In this document: in pieces, positions 9,283-18,038 of the stretch
Position numbering within the stretch: position 1 is the first letter of the stretch
Layout: each line of letters begins with the position of its first letter
Origin: Candidatus Woesearchaeota archaeon
Lineage (GTDB): Archaea; Nanobdellota; Nanobdellia; Woesearchaeales; GW2011-AR9
DNA length: 46,981 bases
NCBI GenBank assembly: GCA_018303445.1
Contig: JAGVYE010000031.1
Span: 1-46,981 of the forward strand
Reading direction: 5' to 3'
The notes under the pieces: generated by a model
What the model saw: the letters and a program-made list of their open reading frames with translations, nothing else
Database searches by the model: none
What the model was told of the DNA's origin: nothing
Translations under genes and position numbers: made by a program

Positions 9283-9969
9283 ATGAAAGTTGTGGGTGTG
9301 TTGCTTATCATTGTACTTTTCTTCATCGCTTCGTTTTCGTTAAATAAATTAACTGGTTCTACCGTCGCCGAAAGTCCTGATCAATGCCTTTCCTTGGAAG
9401 GCGGGGCTCGTAATGATTGTTATTTTGAAAAATTAAAATGCAGCAAAATTACCAATGGGCCTTTCAGGGATAGCTGTGTGGCAGAATTAGCTAAGAAGAA
9501 AGGCGATCTTGCTGTTTGTAATCTTGTAAAAGGGGAAAAAGCTCGAGGCTATTGTCAATTTGAAATTGCCAAAACAAAAAAAAATTTAGAGTTATGCGAA
9601 AAGATTACTGATGAGTATTGGGCTGACAACTGTTTTTCGCACTTTGCCGCCGAAAATGAGAATGAAGAGCAGTGTTCCTCAATCGAAAATCAGGAACAGC
9701 GGCAGAGATGTTTTAAAGATCTTGCTTTTGGGACAAATAAGTACCAGCTTTGTTCTTTCCTTGATGAAAATGAGGAGATAAGATGTATCATTAAAATCGC
9801 CCGCGCTACAAAAAATACTGATGCTTGCAAGAATATTGATGATTCTTTACAAAAAGATGCTTGTCTCCATTACATTGCCACTGACAACGCTGATTTAAGT
9901 ATTTGTCAGCAAATAAAATTTAAAGGCGTTAGAGAAAGGTGTATAGAAAGGATTAATGAAGGAAAATAG
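9283..9969 (+). CDS. Secreted/membrane-anchored cysteine-repeat protein
   Basis: N-terminal hydrophobic segment followed by repeated paired-cysteine units of the form C..(I/L)....R..C...(I/L)A. Confidence 0.7.
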   Translation: MKVVGVLLIIVLFFIASFSLNKLTGSTVAESPDQCLSLEGGARNDCYFEKLKCSKITNGPFRDSCVAELAKKKGDLAVCNLVKGEKARGYCQFEIAKTKKNLELCEKITDEYWADNCFSHFAAENENEEQCSSIENQEQRQRCFKDLAFGTNKYQLCSFLDENEEIRCIIKIARATKNTDACKNIDDSLQKDACLHYIATDNADLSICQQIKFKGVRERCIERINEGK

Positions 9970-9972
9970 CTT

Positions 9973-10137
9973 CTATTTCTTTTTATTCCAATTGTAACTT
10001 CGTAATCTTTTTGATGCACCATAGCCACAGGAAGCGCATCGTTTCTTTCGGATATGATAAGAGCGATTACCGCATCTTCTACAGCGGATGTGGGTTTTCT
10101 TCCCGCTCTTCTTACCCATACTCCGTGTTCCTTTCAT
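9973..10137 (-). CDS. rpl37e: Ribosomal protein L37e (54 aa)
   Basis: Read on the minus strand: [54 protein letters not shown]; missing from the supplied ORF track because it is short. Confidence 0.95.
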   Translation of the reverse strand: MKGTRSMGKKSGKKTHIRCRRCGNRSYHIRKKRCASCGYGASKRLRSYNWNKKK

Positions 10138-10147
10138 GTTCTACCTT

Positions 10148-10378
10148 TTAATTTACGCCAGGAGAAATAATTGTGATTGTATCCCCACGAACAAAAACGG
10201 TGCCAATTTTCCGCTTCACTTCCCCATTTTGCCTTTCTTCCGCATCTTCCAGAACAATATTTATATGAATATCAAAAGCCCGCAGTTTACCAACATAACT
10301 TGTCCCATTCTTTAATTCAACCATTACCGTCTTATTTCGTGCTGCATTTAATGCATCCAGTGGCCGACTTTCTTCCAT
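10148..10378 (-). CDS. LSm/Sm-like archaeal protein
   Basis: RPLDALNAARNKTVMVELKNGTSYVGKLRAFDIHINIVLEDAEE...VFVRGDTITIISP Sm1/Sm2 motifs; upstream of L37e, a conserved archaeal arrangement. Confidence 0.95.
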   Translation of the reverse strand: MEESRPLDALNAARNKTVMVELKNGTSYVGKLRAFDIHINIVLEDAEERQNGEVKRKIGTVFVRGDTITIISPGVN

Positions 10379-10526
10379 TTTTCATGACCCCCATTGTCTA
10401 TAAGACTTCAAAGAAGGTAATTCTTATATAAAGCTTTTGCTTGAATCGCTGCGTGTAATACGAGTTGAAATGTCAATTAAGAACCACTCAGAAACTCTTA
10501 TAAAGTAATCTCTATCTTCTAGAGCC

Positions 10527-11087
10527 ATGGTTAACTTCAACAAATTGCAGCAAGAATTGAAATCCTACGATGCCGAGCGGGAAAATCTCATCAAAAAAAG
10601 CCGCGACGTTCTTAAACTCAGTAAACTCGTTATCTATGCCATTCACCGTGATGAAATGGATCAAGCCGGGAAATTAGTAAAGCAGTTAGAAAAAGAAAAA
10701 CAATCTTTGGACAAAATTGCGGCCCATAGTCACCGCATGCTTTCTGAAGGGAGCTATCGAATTGCCATTCAAGAATATGTTGAAGCTCTTTTATACTTCT
10801 ATTTCGTCACCAATGGTGCTTTAGCCGATCTTCCTGTACCAGCAGAACTTTATATCATGGGACTCTCTGATCTTCCTGGTGAGTTAGTCCGCAAGGCTGT
10901 TTTTCTCGCGGGAAAAGGAGAAGTAGAAAAAGTTGTCAAGATTAAAGATGAAGTCGATATGATCTATGGTGAATTACTGAGATTTGATTTCCGCGAAAAT
11001 GAAGTGCGGCGGAAAGTTGATGGTGTTAAGTATGATCTTAGAAAGTTAGAGGATCTCGTTCTCGATTTGAAATTAAGAAAGAAATAA
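10527..11087 (+). CDS. Archaeal translin-family protein
   Basis: REN.IK.SRDV..LSK..IYAIHR, YRIAIQEYVEALLYFYFV, YIMGLSDLPGELVRKAV. Confidence 0.85.
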   Translation: MVNFNKLQQELKSYDAERENLIKKSRDVLKLSKLVIYAIHRDEMDQAGKLVKQLEKEKQSLDKIAAHSHRMLSEGSYRIAIQEYVEALLYFYFVTNGALADLPVPAELYIMGLSDLPGELVRKAVFLAGKGEVEKVVKIKDEVDMIYGELLRFDFRENEVRRKVDGVKYDLRKLEDLVLDLKLRKK

Positions 11088-11112
11088 AAGTTAAGCTCTG
11101 ATCCAAATACTT

Positions 11113-11742
11113 TTGGAGATAATAATGACCCTTGCTGATGTTGTCAATACCTTGCTTATCCCTCCCGGCATTTTCAGACCTAACGAGGGGAGTATTGCCC
11201 TTGCCGAAACGGCTTTAGAATATAATGGAAAATTCCTAGAATTAGGCACTGGTTCCGGATTTATAACCATTGTTTTATATCAACAAGGAAAAAGAGGAGA
11301 GGCAACAGACATTTCTGACCGCGCGTTACGATGTGCACGAGGGAATTTTGCGAGATTCAAAGTGCAGGCGCGATTATTTAAATCAGATTTATATCAAGAA
11401 GTGGAAAGAACTTATGACACCATCATTTTTAATCCTCCAACGTCTTTTAATGAAGACGAGAATGAAAGAGTTATCAAAAATATTATTAAATCTCTATTTC
11501 CCTCTCTGATCTCCCGTTACATAAGTGCTTTCTACCAGTGGCGAAATTCTCCCGCACGAGAAGCAGCTTTATTAGATTTCATCAGAATAACTAAAGATTA
11601 CCTCACTAAAGGAGGAAGACTTCTTCTATGTGTTCTTAATGCCGATGCCATCTACTTAGAAGAGAACGCTCCACATTATGTTAGGATTAGCAGAGGCAGG
11701 AATACTATAGATAATACCCTCTTAACAGTAACGTATAGATAA
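11113..11742 (+). CDS. SAM-dependent methyltransferase (HemK/small-domain type)
   Basis: FLELGTGSGFITIVL motif I and IFNPPTSF (NPPY-like). Confidence 0.85.
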   Translation: MEIIMTLADVVNTLLIPPGIFRPNEGSIALAETALEYNGKFLELGTGSGFITIVLYQQGKRGEATDISDRALRCARGNFARFKVQARLFKSDLYQEVERTYDTIIFNPPTSFNEDENERVIKNIIKSLFPSLISRYISAFYQWRNSPAREAALLDFIRITKDYLTKGGRLLLCVLNADAIYLEENAPHYVRISRGRNTIDNTLLTVTYR

Positions 11743-11825
11743 CTGCGTAATTTATCGCACATTTAGTGCAGTTATCTAATAAGTAAACTGCATGTAGAAA
11801 TAAGCTACATCTTACGCAGTTTACT
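11737..11825. repeat. Two tandem long inverted repeats between convergent genes
   Basis: AGATAACTGC(11737-11746)/GCAGTTATCT(11768-11777) and AGTAAACTGC(11782-11791)/GCAGTTTACT(11816-11825) with inner ATGTAG/CTACAT. Confidence 0.8.
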
Positions 11826-11845
11826 ATATCGCTAGGAAAGAATGG

Positions 11846-12697
11846 TTAGGGGGACATTCTTTTTCTCAAAAAATCTTCAACAACCTCTATGGAGATAAAC
11901 CCCCCGCCTTCTAAAAGATAATTAACTTTGTTTCTCTGATCACAAAAAATTCTAGTGAAGTTATAGTTACCATCTTTCACAACAGGCATGCCCACATCTG
12001 GAAGAGCTTTAACGGAATTAGATTCTATAAAGAATAGATCTTCCAATACTTTACCTCCTGTTGTTGTAAATGGATAAAATTTAGGAACACCACACAATCG
12101 CACTATTTCTCCGAACTTACAAAACCTGATAAAAGAATCATTTGGCACGTACATTCGCTGCGAAACATATATGGTTTCTTTCCTTACTTGAGCAAAGATC
12201 TGATCATAATATATTCCTCCTTCTCTAAGTAGTCCATTTTCAATTAAACTCAGAGGAGCCCAGTAAGCTTCTTTTTGTCCTTGCGCTAACAGCTTTGCAT
12301 ATTCAGAATTTTCAGAAAATGAAACTCTGGTTAAAGGACCGCTTTCTGGCTTGCCATTATTACCCAAGCCAGCATGTTTACAAAAAGCATCTAGCTTGGA
12401 CTGCGTCATATTAAATTCTCCATTCTCGAGAGCTCCTTGAAAACAACGCGCCATACTACTTATATCTGAGGCTTGGATAAGAGGATGAGACTCAAGTTGA
12501 ATTACTCCCCAAAATTCTCGTATTTCATCACTAAAAATATCTACTAACTTATTATAAAGAACTTTAACTTCTTCCTCCATTCGTAGCAGCTCTTTCCCTT
12601 TTCCTCCCCTGAAGACAAGAACCTCGAGTCTGGAAAAGGCAAGGCCAGGAATCAGCCCTTCTTCAATTCTGTCAACATAATATTCAGCAGGAGGCAT
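11846..12697 (-). CDS. Hypothetical protein (283 aa)
   Basis: Long ORF, no recognised family. Confidence 0.6.
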   Translation of the reverse strand: MPPAEYYVDRIEEGLIPGLAFSRLEVLVFRGGKGKELLRMEEEVKVLYNKLVDIFSDEIREFWGVIQLESHPLIQASDISSMARCFQGALENGEFNMTQSKLDAFCKHAGLGNNGKPESGPLTRVSFSENSEYAKLLAQGQKEAYWAPLSLIENGLLREGGIYYDQIFAQVRKETIYVSQRMYVPNDSFIRFCKFGEIVRLCGVPKFYPFTTTGGKVLEDLFFIESNSVKALPDVGMPVVKDGNYNFTRIFCDQRNKVNYLLEGGGFISIEVVEDFLRKRMSP

Positions 12698-12804
12698 CCT
12701 CTATCAGGAAATGATTGGTTTTAAATATTTTTCTGATTAATTACTGGTGAGAAATTAACAAAAAAAGGAATAAATATTTAAATCCCTCGTCTGGTCTTAA
12801 GGGA

Positions 12805-13749
12805 ATGGAATTTATTCGTCCTTTTACTGCCATTACAAAGAAGAACGTGGACCTTGCTGGTGGTAAAGGCGCTTCTCTTGGGGAAATGACCCATGCCGGC
12901 TTTCCCGTTCCTCCTGGTTTTGTGATCTTATCCGCAACCTTTGACCAATTCATCGATAAAACAGGCATAAAAGAAGACATCGATGCTACTCTCCATTCTG
13001 TCGACCATAAAGAAGTTCATACTATTGAAAATGCTTCAGAAAAGATTAAAGGGATTATTATGAGTAAAAAAATGCCAGAAGAAATAGCGGAACAAATTAT
13101 AAAATCATTTTCAGATCTGAAATTAAAACTCGTTGCCGTTCGTTCTAGTGCTACCGCAGAGGATAGTTCTGCCGCCGCCTGGGCAGGACAATTAGACACG
13201 TTTCTGAACACTACCCAAGTAAATCTCTTGGAAAATGTCAAGAAATGCTGGGCCTCCCTCTTTACCACCAGAGCCATCTTTTACCGCTTTGAAAAAGGCT
13301 TGCATGATCAACAGATCTCCGTCGCTGTCGTTGTACAAAAAATGGTTAATAGCGAAATTTCGGGCATTGCTTTTTCTGTCCATCCTGTAACTCAGGATCG
13401 TAATCAACTTATCATTGAAGCTGGTTTTGGTTTAGGCGAATCTATTGTCTCCGGGCAGATAACACCAGACAGTTATGTCGTAGAAAAAAAACAAATGAAA
13501 ATCTTTGACGTTAATATTTCAGAACAAAAAAGAGCCCTCTATAGAAAAGAGAAAGGTGGTAATGAATGGAAAGAACTCTCTTCAAAGGAAGGGGGGAAAC
13601 AAAAATTATCAAATGAACAAATTCTCGAATTGTCTAAATTAATTATCAACATAGAGAAGCATTATGGCTTTCCCTGCGATATTGAATGGGCTTATGAGAA
13701 AGGAAAGTTCTATATCACACAGTCTAGGCCGATTACGACACTGCAATAA
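12805..13749 (+). CDS. PEP synthase-like ATP-grasp (PPDK N-terminal) domain protein
   Basis: DLAGGKGASLGEMTHAGFPVPPGFVI, VAVRSSATAEDSSAAAWAGQLDTFLN, DIEWAYEKGKFYITQSRPITTLQ; ends after the ATP-binding domain. Confidence 0.92.
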   Translation: MEFIRPFTAITKKNVDLAGGKGASLGEMTHAGFPVPPGFVILSATFDQFIDKTGIKEDIDATLHSVDHKEVHTIENASEKIKGIIMSKKMPEEIAEQIIKSFSDLKLKLVAVRSSATAEDSSAAAWAGQLDTFLNTTQVNLLENVKKCWASLFTTRAIFYRFEKGLHDQQISVAVVVQKMVNSEISGIAFSVHPVTQDRNQLIIEAGFGLGESIVSGQITPDSYVVEKKQMKIFDVNISEQKRALYRKEKGGNEWKELSSKEGGKQKLSNEQILELSKLIINIEKHYGFPCDIEWAYEKGKFYITQSRPITTLQ

Positions 13750-13812
13750 AAATTTATTCAAATTTGCAAAAATAAGCAAAAAGAATAAATATCTCTCCGA
13801 TATCAGAAACTT

Positions 13813-15318
13813 ATGAAATTCATCCCTGGTTTACTCAAGCAGAATCTTCTACGCTGGAAAGGGAAGAAATGGTATCATCAACGTTTTGATGGGTCTCCTT
13901 ACTTATTGCACCTTATTGCTGAAGCGGAAATCCGTGATGAGTCCAGAAAACAAGGAACTCATAATTATGTTCATTACTGTTTCTTTGAACATGGCAAAGC
14001 CGATTGGTACATCGAAATGGAGGACATTAAACGAATCTCCTCTCTTCTCTTAAAATTAGGGAAAAAGAATCCTAAAGTAAGCAAGGACTTTATCACTGCC
14101 TGGAAGAAAGATACGGAAAAATTCTACCAAAAGTGTACAGAAATCAGAAAAATGAATCTCACCATACTTTCAGATTCTGAACTGGCCACACTTCATGATA
14201 ATTTGCTTGAACTTGCTCTTAATAAAAACACTTCTAGTTCAACCATCGATGGCTTTGCTCTTGGTACAGACGAACTTTTGGCAGAGAAAATTAAGAAAGT
14301 GTATGAAAAATCATCTCTCAAAAATAGCATGAAATTAACAGAGGTCTTCTCCATTCTTACTGCTCCTATCAATCTTTCTTTCATAAATGAAGCAGAAGTA
14401 AGTTTACTGAAAAAAGCTCTGCGTATCAAGAAAAATCCAGCCCAAAAAAAGAAACTCTTAGAACAACATCAGAAAAAATATTTTTGGATTCATAATAATT
14501 ATGTTACTGCCACAATTCTCGATGCTGCTTACTTTGCTGAAGAAATTCATAAAATTTTTAATCTTCGTATCGACATTGAACAAGAAATCCATAAAATTGA
14601 AACCACGCCTCAGGAAAATCAGAGAAAGAAAAAAGAGCTTCTTAAAAAAATTATTTTGCCTGAAGAGGTCAAACTTCTCATTACCATTTCAGAGGATTTT
14701 ACCTCTTGGCAGGATGAGCGCAAAAAATCAACTTTCTGGAATGCTCATGACTTTACTCTGATTCTTAATGAAATTGGAAGACGTTTAGGACTAGCTTCTC
14801 TTGAATTAAAGTATCTCAGTCCCAGAGAAGTTAGCCGAGCCTTTAAGCATAAGCCCTCACGAGAAATACTCCAAGAACGTATGAAAAATAGTGCTTGGTA
14901 TTGGGATTTGAAAGGACATGATTGTGTCACCAGGGTAGAAGCGGATAATGTAAAGAGGACTATTCTTGGCGACACTAATCTCTCCGATGTAGACGATTTC
15001 CGTGGCTTGACCGCTTGCCTGGGAAAAGTAAGTGGTATAGTAAAAGTTGTTAAAAGTGTGACGGAAATAGAAAAAATAAATCCAGGAGATATTTTAGTTG
15101 CCGTCATGACCAGGCCGGATTACATTCCCGCCATGAAAAAAGCCGCGGCGATCGTCACCGATGAAGGCGGAGTAACCTGTCATGCCGCTATTGTAGCACG
15201 GGAATTAGGTATTCCTTGTATCATTGGCACGAAAATTGCCACGCAAGTCCTTAAAGATGGTATGCAGGTTGAAGTGAATGCTAACCATGGGTGGGTAAGG
15301 ATTGTAGGAAGAAAGTAA
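13813..15318 (+). CDS. PEP-utilising mobile (phosphohistidine) domain protein with uncharacterised N-terminal domain
   Basis: C-terminal GDILVAVMTRPDYIPAMKKAAAIVTDEGGVTCHAAIVARELGIPCIIGT; internal HQKKYFWIHNNY. Confidence 0.88.
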   Translation: MKFIPGLLKQNLLRWKGKKWYHQRFDGSPYLLHLIAEAEIRDESRKQGTHNYVHYCFFEHGKADWYIEMEDIKRISSLLLKLGKKNPKVSKDFITAWKKDTEKFYQKCTEIRKMNLTILSDSELATLHDNLLELALNKNTSSSTIDGFALGTDELLAEKIKKVYEKSSLKNSMKLTEVFSILTAPINLSFINEAEVSLLKKALRIKKNPAQKKKLLEQHQKKYFWIHNNYVTATILDAAYFAEEIHKIFNLRIDIEQEIHKIETTPQENQRKKKELLKKIILPEEVKLLITISEDFTSWQDERKKSTFWNAHDFTLILNEIGRRLGLASLELKYLSPREVSRAFKHKPSREILQERMKNSAWYWDLKGHDCVTRVEADNVKRTILGDTNLSDVDDFRGLTACLGKVSGIVKVVKSVTEIEKINPGDILVAVMTRPDYIPAMKKAAAIVTDEGGVTCHAAIVARELGIPCIIGTKIATQVLKDGMQVEVNANHGWVRIVGRK

Positions 15319-15385
15319 TAATCATTCACCACTCGATAATAACAAAATAGAAAGATTTATATAGTGGTTCCCCTTCAAATGCCTA

Positions 15386-15982
15386 ATGAAAATTCTTGCT
15401 GTAAGTGACGTGCATGGGGATAAATCATTTATTCACGAAATGGCTAAGAAAGGTGCGGAAGAAAAGGTAGATTTAGTTATCTTAGCCGGGGATATTGTTG
15501 ACCATAAAGGGAATATTGAAGGTCTCGTGGGCCCTTTTAAAGCGAAAGGACTAGAAGTAGCCGTTCTTCCAGGCAATCATGAAGGATTGGCTGAAATGGG
15601 GTTTCTTGTTGATAAATATGGTGCCAAAAATCTTCATGGTTGTGTCCTTAAGAAAGGAGACGTGGGCATTTTCGGCTGCGGTTATGCAGATATTGGCATT
15701 CACCAACTGACAGAACAAGACTTCTTTGATACCCTTAAGAAAGCTCATGATTCCTTAGGAAAAGTCAAAAAGAAAATTATGGTTACCCACATTCAGCCTA
15801 GCGACAGTATTTTAGGCTTGGGTATGTTTAGCGGCAGTTCTGGGGTACGAAAAGCTCTTGAGGAATTCAAGCCAGACGTACATATTTGCGGCCATATTCA
15901 CGAGTCGCATGGCGTTGAAGATACGATTGGAAAAACAAAAGTAATTAATGTCGGAAAGACAGGGAAAATCATTGAGATATGA
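15386..15982 (+). CDS. Calcineurin-like metallophosphoesterase (YfcE type)
   Basis: ILAVSDVHGD, LVILAGDIVDHKG, LPGNHEG, HICGHIHES. Confidence 0.93.
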   Translation: MKILAVSDVHGDKSFIHEMAKKGAEEKVDLVILAGDIVDHKGNIEGLVGPFKAKGLEVAVLPGNHEGLAEMGFLVDKYGAKNLHGCVLKKGDVGIFGCGYADIGIHQLTEQDFFDTLKKAHDSLGKVKKKIMVTHIQPSDSILGLGMFSGSSGVRKALEEFKPDVHICGHIHESHGVEDTIGKTKVINVGKTGKIIEI

Positions 15983-16048
15983 AATTTACTACTATTTAGT
16001 TGTTCTGATTTAGAAACTTTTATAAATAAAGAACATTAAAGCTAAGAA

Positions 16049-16534
16049 ATGAAACTTGCATTTAGGTATGATGGTTCTCTTCAAAGTCGCTTACGACAAC
16101 ATGCCCCTCAAACTGATCATGTCATCCAACAGTATCATGCTTCTCAAGAAGATTATCACATTTTTCATGATCATGATGAATTTCAAAGATTAATAAGAAT
16201 AATCTGTGATTTACCTGAAATTCCTGATGTAAACCTAAGATCACCGAGGGAAATAAAACGCAACCTTGTCTCGTTACTTGGTTTACAGGGAAGTGATCCA
16301 CGTCGTGATTGCATTCAGCGAACGTTAGACTCACACGAACGTAAAGGAGACGGTCTTGAGGATGAACCTCTTTACGGAGAATTATCCCTCGTTATCGCTC
16401 GGTGCATTCCTTATTTTCTTCTCGAATCACATACCAATTTTCCTCGGTTAGCATTATTTGCTGTTCGTGATGGAAGAATTCACCATTTTTTGCCACTTCC
16501 TAAAAAGAATCTCTACCCTATGCTGCTTTCTTAA
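16049..16534 (+). CDS. Hypothetical protein
   Basis: 161-aa ORF, no recognised family. Confidence 0.5.
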   Translation: MKLAFRYDGSLQSRLRQHAPQTDHVIQQYHASQEDYHIFHDHDEFQRLIRIICDLPEIPDVNLRSPREIKRNLVSLLGLQGSDPRRDCIQRTLDSHERKGDGLEDEPLYGELSLVIARCIPYFLLESHTNFPRLALFAVRDGRIHHFLPLPKKNLYPMLLS

Positions 16535-17741
16535 TAATATCTGTATATTCGATTTTAATTCCGTTGGGAAATGATTGTGATCTGAATTCTTCTAGTTTTG
16601 TTACGATATTCTGAAACACCATTCGCAAATTTTCTATATCTTTAATATTAAAAGCTTTCCCACTTTTAGACATTTTCATTCCATTTATGGTTATCAATGG
16701 CCCTCCAAAAATAAACTTCGATTGGCCTGTTGATTGCTCTAGAAATTCAAACATAAGTTTAATCTTATCAACTGCTGTTACTCCGGAGCGCGTATAAGTT
16801 AATTGAAAGTAATCTCCTCCAAAAATATGACAATCAACGAGAAATGGTTGAAAGAAATCTCGCATGGGATCTAACATAAAATGAAATTCTGCCATATCCA
16901 GCGCATCTCCTAAAGAGTGATAGACATAACCATCATATCCCGAATGCATATCTGCGCGAGGACATTCTCCAAGATTCTTGCACCGTGCTGCGAAAGTTGG
17001 ACCAGGATGGTAAGGATGTCCTAATACAACAACCGCCCAGTCGGGACAGAGGTTATGGCAATTAGGACAATAAAGACGAACAGGTACGGAAAAACATTTT
17101 GCTTGATATTCTTTGGCTTTAATTTGTATCGTGTTGCTAAAATTTTTTACTTTGGGAAGAATTCCAGCGAGGGGTCCCACAATTTGTGCGAAAGGATAAC
17201 TAACCAAGTATCGGATCAGATTATTGCGAAAAGGGCGATCTCGTTCTAAAACACGAATAAAACTATAAATATAAATCTGCGTTCCAAAGACATGTAATAC
17301 TTTGTTTTCTTTGAGTTCCAACCATTTCTTATGTTGAGGTGGGATAAAGGCGCTTTTCACGAGTTCTAACTCCTTTTTTGTTCTCTTATCAAAGATTTGC
17401 GCTAATTTCCAAATGAGACTCGTTACTTCACCATGAACAACGGAAGCAGCCGCATTTCTTTTTTTTAGTTGTTCATAATCTTTAGGGATGATCAGCCCTC
17501 CTTCTTCAAGAAATTGAAAGCGTAGTGGAACCCCGTTATATTTTTCATAATCTGAAGCCAGTGAATTCTCTACATTTGTAATAATAAGGTGACATTTTGG
17601 ATGTTCTCGAATGTACATAAAAGCACACGCCAAGGTTGTAAGAAAACCTAAATGGATATGCCCAGAAGGGGTTAAACCCATAGCTAAAGATTTAAAGTCC
17701 CTGGACATAAACTCGTTAAAGTCCCAAATAAGTTCCGTCAT
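16518..17741 (-). CDS. Class I aminoacyl-tRNA synthetase-like protein (LysK-like catalytic core)
   Basis: HIGH-like GLTPSGHIHLGF, KMSKS in ITINGMKMSKSGKAFN, Cys-rich zinc-like insertion CPNCHNLCPDW...CKNLGEC. Confidence 0.8.
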   Translation of the reverse strand: MTELIWDFNEFMSRDFKSLAMGLTPSGHIHLGFLTTLACAFMYIREHPKCHLIITNVENSLASDYEKYNGVPLRFQFLEEGGLIIPKDYEQLKKRNAAASVVHGEVTSLIWKLAQIFDKRTKKELELVKSAFIPPQHKKWLELKENKVLHVFGTQIYIYSFIRVLERDRPFRNNLIRYLVSYPFAQIVGPLAGILPKVKNFSNTIQIKAKEYQAKCFSVPVRLYCPNCHNLCPDWAVVVLGHPYHPGPTFAARCKNLGECPRADMHSGYDGYVYHSLGDALDMAEFHFMLDPMRDFFQPFLVDCHIFGGDYFQLTYTRSGVTAVDKIKLMFEFLEQSTGQSKFIFGGPLITINGMKMSKSGKAFNIKDIENLRMVFQNIVTKLEEFRSQSFPNGIKIEYTDIIKKAA

Positions 17742-17782
17742 GGGGCAAAAGAAATAAAAAGAAACTTATTAACCTTTCCTCC

Positions 17783-17908
17783 ATGCTCATTCACTGCCCT
17801 GAATGTAAAGAAAAACTCCATGAAGGCCAGCATAAATACCCCGATGGCCTTTTTCTTGTAAAATACTGTAAAAACTGTGGTTTTCGAGAAGAACGCCCTT
17901 CCAAATAA
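17783..17908 (+). CDS. Small zinc-ribbon protein (41 aa)
   Basis: MLIHCPECKEKLHEGQHKYPDGLFLVKYCKNCGFREERPSK; CPEC/CKNC knuckles. Confidence 0.6.
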   Translation: MLIHCPECKEKLHEGQHKYPDGLFLVKYCKNCGFREERPSK

Positions 17909-18038
17909 AATTTTCACTTTGCGGCATTTAAAGCCACATTAAACAAAAAAAAGCAGGATCATTAGTTGATTTTATTCATAAAGGGAAAAAAAAGTAACGA
18001 TCATTTTTATATAGCTTTTACTTTCAAAAATAACCGTT

